Assembly: GCA_964450715.1 (NCBI GenBank)
Contig: CAYVFC010000034.1
Location: forward strand, 1 to 62,785
Length of the DNA: 62,785 bases
Direction of reading: 5' to 3'
Source: CAYVFC01 sp964450715
GTDB lineage: Bacteria; Myxococcota_A; Polyangia; Polyangiales; JAFGIB01
Shown here piece after piece: positions 43,749 to 51,575 of this stretch. Made by a program: the position numbers and the translations under genes. The notes beneath the pieces were generated by a model, which had not been told where the DNA came from, ran no database searches, and saw nothing but the letters and a program-made list of their open reading frames with translations. Numbering within the stretch: the first letter of the stretch is position 1; each line of letters begins with the position of its first letter.

Positions 43749-44945
43749 ATGAGTCCCGCGCGTCAGCTATCGGCTTACTGGTTCCTGGTCGTGGGCGCGC
43801 TCGGGGTCTTCTTTCCCTACTTCACCCTCTACCTGGGGGAAAACGCCGGGCTGAGCGGGAGTCAGGTGGGGCTGGTGGCAGCGGCGCTTCCGCTGACCGC
43901 CGTTTTCTTTCAGCCCTTCTGGGGACAGGTGGCCGACCGCACTGGATCGCGCACCCGCACCCTGGCCTTTCTGGCGCTGGGAACGGCCGCCGGCTACGCG
44001 CTGCTGAGCCTGCCGCGCACCTTTGCCGGTCTGCTGGCGGTGGCCTGCGCCCTGGCCGTCTTCTCCACCTCCATCATCCCCATGGGGGTATCGGTCAGCC
44101 TGGCGCTTCTGGAGCAGAGCCGCATCGCCGGTTTCGGGCGCGTGCGGGTCTGGGGCACTATCGGCTACCTGTGCACGGTGGTGGCTATGCCCCATCTGCT
44201 GGACTGGTTCCAGCAGCGCAACGGGATGCTCGCCCGGCCGGGTGGTCCCTCGGAACCGGGGCTGGAGCTCATCTTCTTCGTAGCCGCAACGCTGGTGGCG
44301 CTGGGCGCGCTAGTGGCCTGGCGGCTGCCGCGAACCGGCAGCGTCGCGCTCCGGGCCTCGCGCGACGACTACCTGTTCCTGCTCCGGCACCCCCCCTACC
44401 TGCGGGTGCTCGCCTTCGCCTTTCTGAGCTTTCTATTCGTACAGGGCCCCATGGTGCACTTCCCCATCTACGTGCGGTCGCGCGGCGGCGACATGGGCGT
44501 GGTCAGCAACATGTGGGTGTGGATGCTGTTGCTGGAGATCCCGCTGGTTACCTATGCCGGCCCGCTGTTCCGGCGCCTGGGGCCGAGGGTAATGGTCGCC
44601 TCCGGCGCCCTGGCTGGCGGGCTGCGCTGGCTGGCCTGTTTCGCGTTCCACGATTTCAACCTCATATACCCGGCGCAGCTCCTGCACGCCTTGGTGGTAG
44701 CGGGCTTACTGGTCTGCGCGCCGCTCTACGTCGAGATCCTCATCCCCGAGCGGCTGCGCTCCACCGGCCAGGGCCTGTTGATGACGCTGGGCATGAACAT
44801 CGGCGGCATCCTTTCGGTCACCGCCACCGGCGCGCTGATGGACCGCTATGGCGCCGACTTCCCCCTGCTGCTGGGCGGGCTGGGCGCGGTGGCGGTCGGC
44901 TGCGCCGCGCCGCTGCTCTTACCCCCCACCGTTGTCCGCGAGTGA
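43749..44945 (+). CDS. MFS transporter (MFS_1_like / nucleoside symporter-like)
   Basis: Inner-membrane transporter with about 12 hydrophobic helices. It starts QLSAYWFLVVGALGVFFPYFTLYL, a beginning typical of the MFS_1_like group (3-phenylpropionate or nucleoside permease relatives). The A-loop WGQVADRTGSRTRTLAF follows helix 2, and VRVWGTIGYL and ERLRSTGQGLLMTL are also group-typical. The ATG at 43749 is chosen because sequence upstream is not membrane-protein-like. 398 aa. Substrate cannot be predicted. Confidence 0.85.
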   Translation: MSPARQLSAYWFLVVGALGVFFPYFTLYLGENAGLSGSQVGLVAAALPLTAVFFQPFWGQVADRTGSRTRTLAFLALGTAAGYALLSLPRTFAGLLAVACALAVFSTSIIPMGVSVSLALLEQSRIAGFGRVRVWGTIGYLCTVVAMPHLLDWFQQRNGMLARPGGPSEPGLELIFFVAATLVALGALVAWRLPRTGSVALRASRDDYLFLLRHPPYLRVLAFAFLSFLFVQGPMVHFPIYVRSRGGDMGVVSNMWVWMLLLEIPLVTYAGPLFRRLGPRVMVASGALAGGLRWLACFAFHDFNLIYPAQLLHALVVAGLLVCAPLYVEILIPERLRSTGQGLLMTLGMNIGGILSVTATGALMDRYGADFPLLLGGLGAVAVGCAAPLLLPPTVVRE

Positions 44946-44977
44946 CCTCTGGAAAAACGTGGCGACCCCCCTGCCGC

Positions 44978-45640
44978 CTATTCGATCTCTTCCAACGTGA
45001 ATCCTACCCGCAGCGCGTACATGTCGAGCGGCATCATCCCCTTGGCATCGGGCGCCGATAGCGGCTCGGTAGCTATAATGTTCATCTTGTTTTCACCCAG
45101 CTTCATGGCCAGCGCCATGTAGGTGAGCGGCTGCTCGCGAGACCAGAACAGTCCGACCTTGCACACGGTCCGGTGGCAACTCACCGAGCGGAAGTGCTTT
45201 TCGGGCAGGTACTCGGTGCCGAACAGCGCTCGGATCCGTTGCTCGACCGCCTCGGCCTCGGCGTCGGCCGACTCGGCTGCGTAGGCTTTCTTGAGCTGCA
45301 CCAGCGGTCCGGCGGCCTCGGGTGGACGCTGTATCGTCTCTCGCTCGGCCGCGGCGATCCGCTCCTGCTGAGAGAGAGCGTCCGCGACCGGCTCGCCCGG
45401 CGGCTCGGGCAGGTCAGAAGCGACGGGCGGCGGGTCGCCGCCGAGCGGCGGCACCGCCGGGGGCGCTCCCGCATCCGGCGCCCCGGGCTCAGAGTCCGCG
45501 TCATCCGACCATTCTTCCTCTGTATCCGCTACATCCTCTTCCGGGACGAACGCCATCTCGCGGTCCAGCCCCTCGCCCCAGTAGATAAGCATCCCCACCA
45601 CTACCAGCACTACCACCGCACCCAGCAGCCGACCCTTCAT
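44978..45640 (-). CDS. Membrane-anchored periplasmic protein of unknown function
   Basis: An N-terminal membrane helix (about residues 5-22) is followed by an acidic, Pro-rich linker (30-85) and a folded C-terminal domain with SVSCHRTVCKVGLFW. The CxxxxC pair in that setting is seen in many small myxobacterial proteins of unknown function. 220 aa. Its start overlaps the CcmE-like gene stop by 4 bases, so the two are probably co-expressed. Confidence 0.6.
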   Translation of the reverse strand: MKGRLLGAVVVLVVVGMLIYWGEGLDREMAFVPEEDVADTEEEWSDDADSEPGAPDAGAPPAVPPLGGDPPPVASDLPEPPGEPVADALSQQERIAAAERETIQRPPEAAGPLVQLKKAYAAESADAEAEAVEQRIRALFGTEYLPEKHFRSVSCHRTVCKVGLFWSREQPLTYMALAMKLGENKMNIIATEPLSAPDAKGMMPLDMYALRVGFTLEEIE

Positions 45641-46155
45641 CGCTCAACCCTCTCCTTCTCGTGCGGCATCCGTGCGCCGCCCCGCCGTTGCTCCTCCATC
45701 TCGTACTTGGAGGGGCAGCGCGGGATGACCTGACTGGCCAGGAACCAGCCCTCCTGCTGCAGCGTGCCCTGCACGGTGACCTGGAGCTCTGCGCCGTCGC
45801 GAAAGCTGTCAGGCACCACGCACTGCGGAAAGCGCACCGGCATCTGCCGCTCGCCCTTGCCGAGCGCGAACCGCCACTCGCAGGGGGTCTCGCGGAAGCG
45901 GACCGAGCCCTGGACCAGCTCCCCCTCCACCCGCAGCTGGCGGCCGGAATACGATTCGGGCTGCGCCAGCACCTCGTCCACCAGCTTGCAGTAGACGAAG
46001 GCATCGGTGGCCTGGCTGCCGAAGAAGAGAAACCCCACCGCCGCGGCCAGCATGACGCCGACCACCGAGATCTTGACCCCCGCGGAAAGCCCCGGGCCCT
46101 CGGGCCCACCCGCTACCTCGTTACCCGTCTGCAGTGGGGATTGCCCGTGCTCCAA
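45637..46155 (-). CDS. CcmE-like heme chaperone, CxxxY variant
   Basis: CcmE binds heme covalently in the periplasm and hands it to cytochrome c. An N-terminal membrane anchor (about 27-47) is followed by an OB-fold (VYCKLVDEVLAQPESYSGRQLRVEGELVQGSVRF, VPDSFRDGAELQVTVQGTL, FLASQVIPRCPSKYE). The heme-binding site here is CPSKY, matching the CxxxY type found in archaea and some deltaproteobacteria instead of HxxxY. 172 aa, TTG start. No other ccm gene is nearby. An RcsF/OB-fold protein of other function cannot be excluded. Confidence 0.7.
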   Translation of the reverse strand: MEHGQSPLQTGNEVAGGPEGPGLSAGVKISVVGVMLAAAVGFLFFGSQATDAFVYCKLVDEVLAQPESYSGRQLRVEGELVQGSVRFRETPCEWRFALGKGERQMPVRFPQCVVPDSFRDGAELQVTVQGTLQQEGWFLASQVIPRCPSKYEMEEQRRGGARMPHEKERVER

Positions 46156-46202
46156 GACGAGACCTCGCCGGCGATGAAACGCGTCACGTACAGCATGACC
46201 GT

Positions 46203-46246
46203 ACTCGACACGGGCGCAAGCCAGAAGCCTGCGCCCGTGGTCGAGT
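46203..46246. terminator. Strong hairpin between atpE and the CcmE-like gene
   Basis: ACTCGAC (46203-46209) pairs with GTCGAGT (46240-46246), and CGGGCGCA pairs with TGCGCCCG inside, giving a 15-bp stem. No U-tract, so any terminator role would be Rho-assisted or structural. Confidence 0.45.
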
Positions 46247-46270
46247 CAAGTAACTGAGCTGTACGAACGA

Positions 46271-46293
46271 CGATCTCGGACCGGCCGAGATCG
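46271..46293 (-). terminator. Hairpin directly after atpE
   Basis: CGATCTCGG (46271-46279) pairs perfectly with CCGAGATCG (46285-46293) around a 5-base loop, 10 bases past the atpE stop. Likely end or mRNA-stabilising structure of the atp transcript. Confidence 0.5.
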
Positions 46294-46302
46294 AAGGGGT
46301 GA

Positions 46303-46623
46303 CTACTTGAAGACGAGTACGAGCGCGATGACCAGGGCGTAGATGACGAGGGACTCGATCAGGGCCAGGCCGAGAATCATGGGCACGAAGATGTCGCCGC
46401 GCGCCTTGGGGTTGCGCGCGATACCGTCGAGCGCGGCCGCGGTGGCGCGCCCCTGGCTCAGCGTACCGCCGAGGGCGGCGATGCCGATGGCAAAGCCCGC
46501 GGACAGGTAGGCGTAGACCATGATGTCGTTTTCATTGGTCGCCGCAGCTTCCTGCGCCAGGGCCGTGGCCGAAGCCAGCAGAGTAGTCGCGAGGGATACA
46601 AAACCAAGCCATGCCTTTTTCAT
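46303..46623 (-). CDS. atpE: ATP synthase F0 subunit c
   Basis: Forms the rotating c-ring. After an N-terminal signal-like segment (cleavage plausible after ALA at 23) come the two c-subunit helices joined by the ARNPKARGD loop. The ion-binding carboxylate is Glu90. Gln57, Glu90, Ser91 and Tyr95 occur at the same spacing as the Na+-binding residues Gln32, Glu65, Ser66 and Tyr70 of the Ilyobacter c-ring, so sodium coupling is possible. 106 aa because of the presequence. It is followed by a hairpin; F1 genes are not in the window. Confidence 0.94.
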   Translation of the reverse strand: MKKAWLGFVSLATTLLASATALAQEAAATNENDIMVYAYLSAGFAIGIAALGGTLSQGRATAAALDGIARNPKARGDIFVPMILGLALIESLVIYALVIALVLVFK

Positions 46624-46722
46624 CGAGAACCTCCTGATACCCGCCTTGCGGGCGTCTGATAATCGGGCCTCCGGACCCGATGGAACCTTGCTGTACGCCG
46701 TTCGTTCGACGGCTCGAACCGT

Positions 46723-47511
46723 TCAGTGCTCCCCGTGCTCGATGGCGAGCGTGATGTACACGGTGGATAGCAGGCAGAAGACCAGCGTCTGCACCACCAC
46801 CACCAGGCATCCCAGCAGCATCATGGGTACCGGCACCAGGAAGGGCGCCAGCACCAGGAAGCTGCCCACCACCTTGTGGTCGGCCGTCATGTTGGCCATC
46901 AGCCGGATGGAGAGCGAGACCGGGCGCGCGATATGGCTGATGATCTCGATCACGAACATGATCAGCATCAGCGGCAGGTAGGGCAGGCCGATCAGTGGGC
47001 CGAAAAAGTGCTTGAAGTAGCCGATGCCCTGCTCCTTGACGCCGAAGATGTGGGTGGACAAGAAGATGACCAGGGCGCAGGCCACCGTGGTATTGAGGTT
47101 GCTGGTGGGCGGCAGGAATCCCGGCACCAGCCCGATGGCGTTGCAGAAGAAGATGAAGAAAGCGCAGGTGCCGATCAGCGGGAAGAAGAAGCGGGCGGCC
47201 TTCTTGCCCATGATGTCCGACATCATGGCGTAGGCGGTGGAGATGAATAGCTCGGCGAAGGTACGCAGGGTCAGCTTTTGCTCCGGCAGCAGATCGCCGG
47301 CCGCCTTGCGGATGCTGGAGGTGGTGACGATGCCGAGCAGGAAGAGCAACAGGGCCACGAAGAGCGCGTTGTATACGTACTGCAGACTGACCGGCGCATG
47401 GGCGATCCAGGACAGACCCTCGTCATTGACCGGCTTGCTCAGCACCGCCGCCATCGCCGACAGCTGCTCGTGAAAGGGAAGAAAGCTGAACCAGGACTCT
47501 CCGTGAGGCAT
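46723..47511 (-). CDS. atpB: ATP synthase F0 subunit a
   Basis: Stator subunit forming the ion half-channels. Five to six membrane helices are visible. The essential Arg lies in SLSIRLMANMTADH, and the helix FCNAIGLVPGFLPPTSNLNTT is also typical. 262 aa, normal. It starts 4 bases after the atpI stop and is followed by atpE about 100 bases downstream. Confidence 0.95.
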   Translation of the reverse strand: MPHGESWFSFLPFHEQLSAMAAVLSKPVNDEGLSWIAHAPVSLQYVYNALFVALLLFLLGIVTTSSIRKAAGDLLPEQKLTLRTFAELFISTAYAMMSDIMGKKAARFFFPLIGTCAFFIFFCNAIGLVPGFLPPTSNLNTTVACALVIFLSTHIFGVKEQGIGYFKHFFGPLIGLPYLPLMLIMFVIEIISHIARPVSLSIRLMANMTADHKVVGSFLVLAPFLVPVPMMLLGCLVVVVQTLVFCLLSTVYITLAIEHGEH

Positions 47512-47515
47512 TTGC

Positions 47516-47890
47516 TTACTCGCTTGACGTCTGGGTGTTGAAGAAATACCGGATCGAGCCCGAAAGCAGGCCGACGACCAGCGCGCTCAGTCCGATGATC
47601 AATCCGATGGGGTCTACCCAGCGGAACATGATGAGAGCTGTAATCAGGCCGAATATGATCAGCATCTTGGTGATCATCAACAGGGAGACTCCGGCCCGCT
47701 TGCGTACGCTACCCCGGGTGATGTGGTCCGCGATCCACTGATAAGCGTAGTAATTCGCGACCGCGATGGCCGCGCCTACCGCCGCGCTGTAGGCCGCCCA
47801 GACACCGGCGACCGCCAAGGTAATGACAGAGGCCAGCATCCCGGAAGCTCCGATGAAAACCGGGATATAATTGACAGACGGCCTACTCAT
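47516..47890 (-). CDS. atpI: ATP synthase assembly protein AtpI (subunit I)
   Basis: Small membrane protein with four hydrophobic helices, in the usual place before atpB. AtpI helps c-ring assembly and ion supply. Primary sequence similarity in this family is low; the call rests on topology, size (124 aa) and position. Overlaps atpZ by 8 bases. Confidence 0.8.
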   Translation of the reverse strand: MSRPSVNYIPVFIGASGMLASVITLAVAGVWAAYSAAVGAAIAVANYYAYQWIADHITRGSVRKRAGVSLLMITKMLIIFGLITALIMFRWVDPIGLIIGLSALVVGLLSGSIRYFFNTQTSSE

Positions 47891-48134
47891 CCTGGGTTGC
47901 GTCCTTGCCTTGTTTCATCACCTTGTTCGCCATCCGGTACAGGGTCCGGAATCCGGCGATGGCACCGAAAACCACGCCGACCAGCATCAGGTAGGGCTTG
48001 GTTCCAAGCCAGTTGTCCAGCAGCACGCCGCCTCCGGCGCCCACGGCGATGGAAACGGACAGCTCGAGCCCTGCCGTGCTCAGTTGCCCGATCTGCTTGA
48101 ACAGCTTTCTATCCTCGGGCCTGAATAACGGCAT
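47883..48134 (-). CDS. atpZ: AtpZ / AtpI-family F0 accessory protein
   Basis: 83-residue protein with two membrane helices joined by the polar LDNWLGTKPY loop, typical of the AtpZ (F0F1-ATPase_like) family. With AtpI it has been linked to Mg/Ca transport and c-ring assembly. First gene of the four-gene F0 operon. The layout F0 genes apart from F1 genes is common in deltaproteobacteria. Confidence 0.85.
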   Translation of the reverse strand: MPLFRPEDRKLFKQIGQLSTAGLELSVSIAVGAGGGVLLDNWLGTKPYLMLVGVVFGAIAGFRTLYRMANKVMKQGKDATQDE

Positions 48135-48213
48135 CGAGGCGCACCGTTTTCATCACACCGACCGTCCGGTCTGCCTGCCGGTACGGTCCGGCCGCACGAG
48201 ACAACGCGACGGC

Positions 48214-48242
48214 CTATTACCATACGGTAGAGGGGGGGTCAA
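48214..48242 (-). promoter_or_regulatory. Candidate promoter of the atp operon
   Basis: TTGACC (48237-48242) and TAATAG (48214-48219) lie 17 bases apart on the minus strand, about 80 bases before atpZ. Confidence 0.4.
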
Positions 48243-48298
48243 GCTCGACGCGCGCCGAGGGCACGCTCGTTTTTTGCTGTGATTTCGAACAATTACAC

Positions 48299-49576
48299 TC
48301 AAGCCAGGGCGCGGCGAGCGGCCTGCTCGGTGGCCTCGAGCGCCTGCTCGTCGTGCGCCAGCGAGACGAAGGCCGCCTCGAACTGCGAGGGCGGCCAGTA
48401 GACCCCTTGCTCCAGCATGGCGTGGTGAAAGCGGCCGAAGCGCTCGGTGTCGCACCGGGCCGCGTCTTGCCAGCAGCGCACCGGCCCGGAGCGGAAAAAC
48501 ATGGTCAACATGGAGCCCTGCCGCTGCAGCGTCACCGCCGCGCCGGCCGCGCTGGCCGCCTGCTGCAGGCCCGCGGCCAGGGTCGCGGCTTTGCTCTCCA
48601 GGCTCTGGTAAACCCCGGGTTGTTTCAGCAGCTCGAGCGTGGCCAGCCCGGCCGCGGTGGCCAGCGGGTTTCCGCTCAAGGTGCCGGCCTGGTAGACCGG
48701 CCCCAGAGGCGAGATCTTCCGCATGATCTCCTCGCGGCCGCCGTAAACGCCCACCGGCAGCCCTCCGCCCACGATCTTCCCGAGCACGGTCAGATCCGGC
48801 TCGATACCGAACAGCTGTTGCGCACCGCCGCGCGAGACCCGGAAACCGGTCATCACCTCGTCGAAGACCAGCAGCGCCCCGGCCGAACGGGTGAGCTGGC
48901 GGATCTTCTGCAAGAAGCCGGGCTCCGGAGGTACGCACCCCATGTTGCCCACCACCGGCTCCACGATCACCGCGGCGATCCGCGAGCCGTTCTGCTCGAA
49001 GGCTCCCGCCACTGCATCAGGGTCATTAAAAGGGAGCGAAAGGGTGGTGCTGGCGATAGCCGCGGGCACCCCGGCGCTGTCCGGCTCGCCAAAGGTGGCC
49101 GCGCCGCTGCCGGCCTTGACCAGCAGGTAATCGGCCCCGCCGTGGTAACAGCCCTCGAACTTCACCACCAGATCGCGCCCCGTATAGCCACGGGCCGCGC
49201 GCAAGGCGCCCATCACCGCCTCGGTACCGCTGCTTACCATGCGCATCATCTGTATGGAGGGGAAGGCGTCGCGCACGGCCTCGGCCAGCAGGACCTCGGC
49301 CCGGGTGGGCGCGCCGTAGCTGCTACCGCGCGCGGCGGCCTGTTGCACGGCCTCGACCACCTGCGGGTGGGCGTGGCCCAGGATCATCGGGCCCCAGGAG
49401 CCCACGTAGTCCACGTACCGGGTGCCGTCCTCGCCCGTGAGATGGGCGCCGCTCGCCTCGCGGATGAAAACGGGCTGCCCGCCCACCGCGCGAAAGGCTC
49501 GCACCGGGGAGTTGACGCCGCCGGGCATCACCCGGCAGGCGCGTTGGAATAGCTCGGCTGAGATCTGGTCGGCCAT
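48299..49576 (-). CDS. hemL: Glutamate-1-semialdehyde 2,1-aminomutase
   Basis: PLP-dependent enzyme making 5-aminolevulinate in the C5 heme pathway. VNSPVRAFRAVGGQPVFI opens the protein, VFDEVMTGFRVS holds the PLP-contacting Asp, the PLP lysine lies in TVLGKIVGGGLPVG, and YQAGTLSGNPLA follows. 425 aa, normal. The N-terminal signature and size separate it from other class III aminotransferases. Confidence 0.95.
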   Translation of the reverse strand: MADQISAELFQRACRVMPGGVNSPVRAFRAVGGQPVFIREASGAHLTGEDGTRYVDYVGSWGPMILGHAHPQVVEAVQQAAARGSSYGAPTRAEVLLAEAVRDAFPSIQMMRMVSSGTEAVMGALRAARGYTGRDLVVKFEGCYHGGADYLLVKAGSGAATFGEPDSAGVPAAIASTTLSLPFNDPDAVAGAFEQNGSRIAAVIVEPVVGNMGCVPPEPGFLQKIRQLTRSAGALLVFDEVMTGFRVSRGGAQQLFGIEPDLTVLGKIVGGGLPVGVYGGREEIMRKISPLGPVYQAGTLSGNPLATAAGLATLELLKQPGVYQSLESKAATLAAGLQQAASAAGAAVTLQRQGSMLTMFFRSGPVRCWQDAARCDTERFGRFHHAMLEQGVYWPPSQFEAAFVSLAHDEQALEATEQAARRALA

Positions 49577-49678
49577 GGTGACCGGTAGCCTGCCTCCGTG
49601 GTCGGGTTACCGCAAGGGCGGGGTTGCTGGAGGCCGCGCCGGCGGCACCCGTCGCGCCCGGTACGGGTCGAGGTAGGG

Positions 49679-49788
49679 GGTCGTACGCGGGATCACCGGA
49701 ACCGCGCGACAGAGGCGGTCCGGCAACCGGTGGTGGGTGAAAGGTCGGAAGATGACCCAGGCGCGCGGTTCCGGTGATCCGGAGGGGG
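49679..49788 (+). repeat. Palindromic structured element, copy 2
   Basis: Same element as 13015-13124, gap-free offset. Stem arms around 49687-49707 and 49761-49781; identical loop block GGGTGAAAGGTCGGAAG at 49735-49751. Compared with copy 1 the stem has G-C to A-T and G-C to C-G replacements with both partners changed. It lies between the ahcY stop and the hemL start, on the opposite orientation to those genes. Confidence 0.7.
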
Positions 49789-49800
49789 CACGGGGGAGGG

Positions 49801-51282
49801 TTAGTAGCGGTACCCCTCGGTCTTGAAGGGCCCGTCCACCGGCACGCCGATGTAGTCGGCCTGTACCTCGCTGAGCTTGGTGAGCTTGGCGCCCACGTGC
49901 CCGAGGTGAAGGCGCGCTACCTCCTCGTCCAGTTTCTTGGGCAGCGTGTACACGCCCACCTCGTAGTCGTTCTGCGCCAGCTCCACCTGGGCCAGGGTCT
50001 GGTTGGTAAAGGAGTTGCTCATTACAAAGCTCGGGTGCCCGGTAGCGCAGCCCAGGTTGACCAAACGCCCCTCGGCCAGCACGAAGATGGCGTGCCCGTC
50101 GGGGAAGACCCATTTATCGACCTGCGGTTTGATGGTTACTTTCTTTATCCCGCGCACCGTGTCCAGGCGGCCCACCTGGATCTCGTGATCGAAGTGGCCG
50201 ATGTTGCAGACGATGGCCTGGTCCTTCATCTTCTTCATGTGCTCCAGCGTGATCACGTCGCGGCAGCCGGTAGCCGTCACGTAGATGTCGGCCTCGGGCA
50301 GCGCGTCCTCGACCGTGACCACCTTGTAGCCGGCCATGGAGGCCTGTAGCGCGCAGATGGGGTCGATCTCGGTGACGTAGACCCGGGCGCCGAAGGCCCG
50401 CAGGCTCTGCGCCGAGCCCTTGCCCACGTCGCCGTAGCCGCAGACCACCGCGGTCTTGCCCGCTATCATGACATCGGTGGCCCGCTTGATGCCGTCGGTC
50501 AGCGACTCGCGGCAGCCGTATAGATTATCGAACTTGCTCTTGGTCACCGAGTCGTTGACGTTGATGGCAGGTATCAACAGCTCTCCGCTCTCCGCCATCT
50601 GGTAGAGCCGGTGCACGCCGGTGGTGGTCTCCTCGGACACGCCGCGGCACTGCTCGGCTACCTGGTGGAACCAGCCCTTGCGCTCGCGGAGCGCCTTCTT
50701 GAGGGTAGCGTTGACGATCTGTAGCTCGTGGTTGTCGGTGGGCTCGTCCAGGATCGACGGATCGTTCTCGGCCTGGTACCCGCGGTGGATGAGCAGGGTG
50801 GCGTCTCCCCCGTCGTCCACGATGAGCGTGGGGCCCCCGCCGTCCGGCCAGGTCAACGCCTTGAGGGTGAACTCCCAGTATTCCTCCAGACTCTCGCCCT
50901 TGAAGGCGAAGACCGGCACCCCGCTGGCGGCGATGGCCGCCGCGGCGTGGTCCTGGGTGGAGAAGATGTTGCAGCTGGCCCAGCGCACGTCCGCGCCCAG
51001 GTCGAGCAGGGTCTCGATCAACACCGCGGTCTGGATGGTCATGTGCAGCGACCCCGTCACCCGCATCCCCTTCAGCGGCTTCTTCGGCCCGTACTTGGCC
51101 CGCATGGCCATCAGCCCGGGCATCTCCTTCTCGGCGATCTCGATCTCCCTGCGGCCAAAGTCCGCCTGGTCCATGTCAGCGACGCAGCAGTCGGACGTGG
51201 GTCCCTTGACGGCTGTCAGCCTGGGTTTCTTGCTCTGGGCGCTGCTCGATTTCGCGGGCTTGGTTTTGGCCTGGGCTTTCAT
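49801..51282 (-). CDS. ahcY: S-adenosylhomocysteine hydrolase
   Basis: Splits S-adenosylhomocysteine into adenosine and homocysteine, removing the by-product of SAM-dependent methylation. Motifs include GSLHMTIQTAVLIETL, NDSVTKSKFDNLYGCRESL, the NAD-binding VVCGYGDVGKGSAQSLR, and the C-terminal DGPFKTEGYRY with the conserved Lys and Tyr. 493 aa with a Lys/Ser-rich N-terminal tail of about 25 residues. The start at 51282 follows GGAGGAG; the longer frame to 51351 runs into the palindrome upstream. Confidence 0.95.
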   Translation of the reverse strand: MKAQAKTKPAKSSSAQSKKPRLTAVKGPTSDCCVADMDQADFGRREIEIAEKEMPGLMAMRAKYGPKKPLKGMRVTGSLHMTIQTAVLIETLLDLGADVRWASCNIFSTQDHAAAAIAASGVPVFAFKGESLEEYWEFTLKALTWPDGGGPTLIVDDGGDATLLIHRGYQAENDPSILDEPTDNHELQIVNATLKKALRERKGWFHQVAEQCRGVSEETTTGVHRLYQMAESGELLIPAINVNDSVTKSKFDNLYGCRESLTDGIKRATDVMIAGKTAVVCGYGDVGKGSAQSLRAFGARVYVTEIDPICALQASMAGYKVVTVEDALPEADIYVTATGCRDVITLEHMKKMKDQAIVCNIGHFDHEIQVGRLDTVRGIKKVTIKPQVDKWVFPDGHAIFVLAEGRLVNLGCATGHPSFVMSNSFTNQTLAQVELAQNDYEVGVYTLPKKLDEEVARLHLGHVGAKLTKLSEVQADYIGVPVDGPFKTEGYRY

Positions 51283-51320
51283 CGCTCCTCCATAATTGAC
51301 GTCGTTCAAGCGCGTTGACT

Positions 51321-51517
51321 GTACCTCAATGTTGCAAACAAACGTCGGCATAAAACCGCTTGCGCTCGCCCGAGAGCACGCGATCTGCGCGCGTGCTCGG
51401 TTCTTCTGGACCTCACATAGGGTGGACTATGCTGCGGCCCAGAATAACCTCCGCGCGCGCGCATCTCACGCACTCTCGGGCGTTTCTGCTCGACGTTTTT
51501 TGCAACATTGAGGTGTA
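51321..51517. repeat. About 197-bp long imperfect palindrome upstream of ahcY
   Basis: End arms ACCTCAATGTTGCAA...ACGTCG are inverted at 51322-51346 and 51492-51516. Moving inward, CGCCCGAGAG/CTCTCGGGCG, a GC-rich block pairing at about 14 of 18 positions, and GGTTCTTCTGG/CCAGAATAACC pair in order, closing on a CATAG/CTATG hairpin in the middle. The whole element can fold into one hairpin. It resembles a miniature inverted-repeat element but could also be the ahcY 5' leader structure. Confidence 0.6.
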
Positions 51518-51575
51518 TAGTGCAGTAGCGCCGAAGGTGCCAAGCAGCGGGTTGTTTTTTGTTTCGAGGCTGTCT

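Noticed and set aside
51283..51540. SAH riboswitch upstream of ahcY
   Set aside because: The location fits but the conserved riboswitch core was not found; the region is instead a long palindrome.
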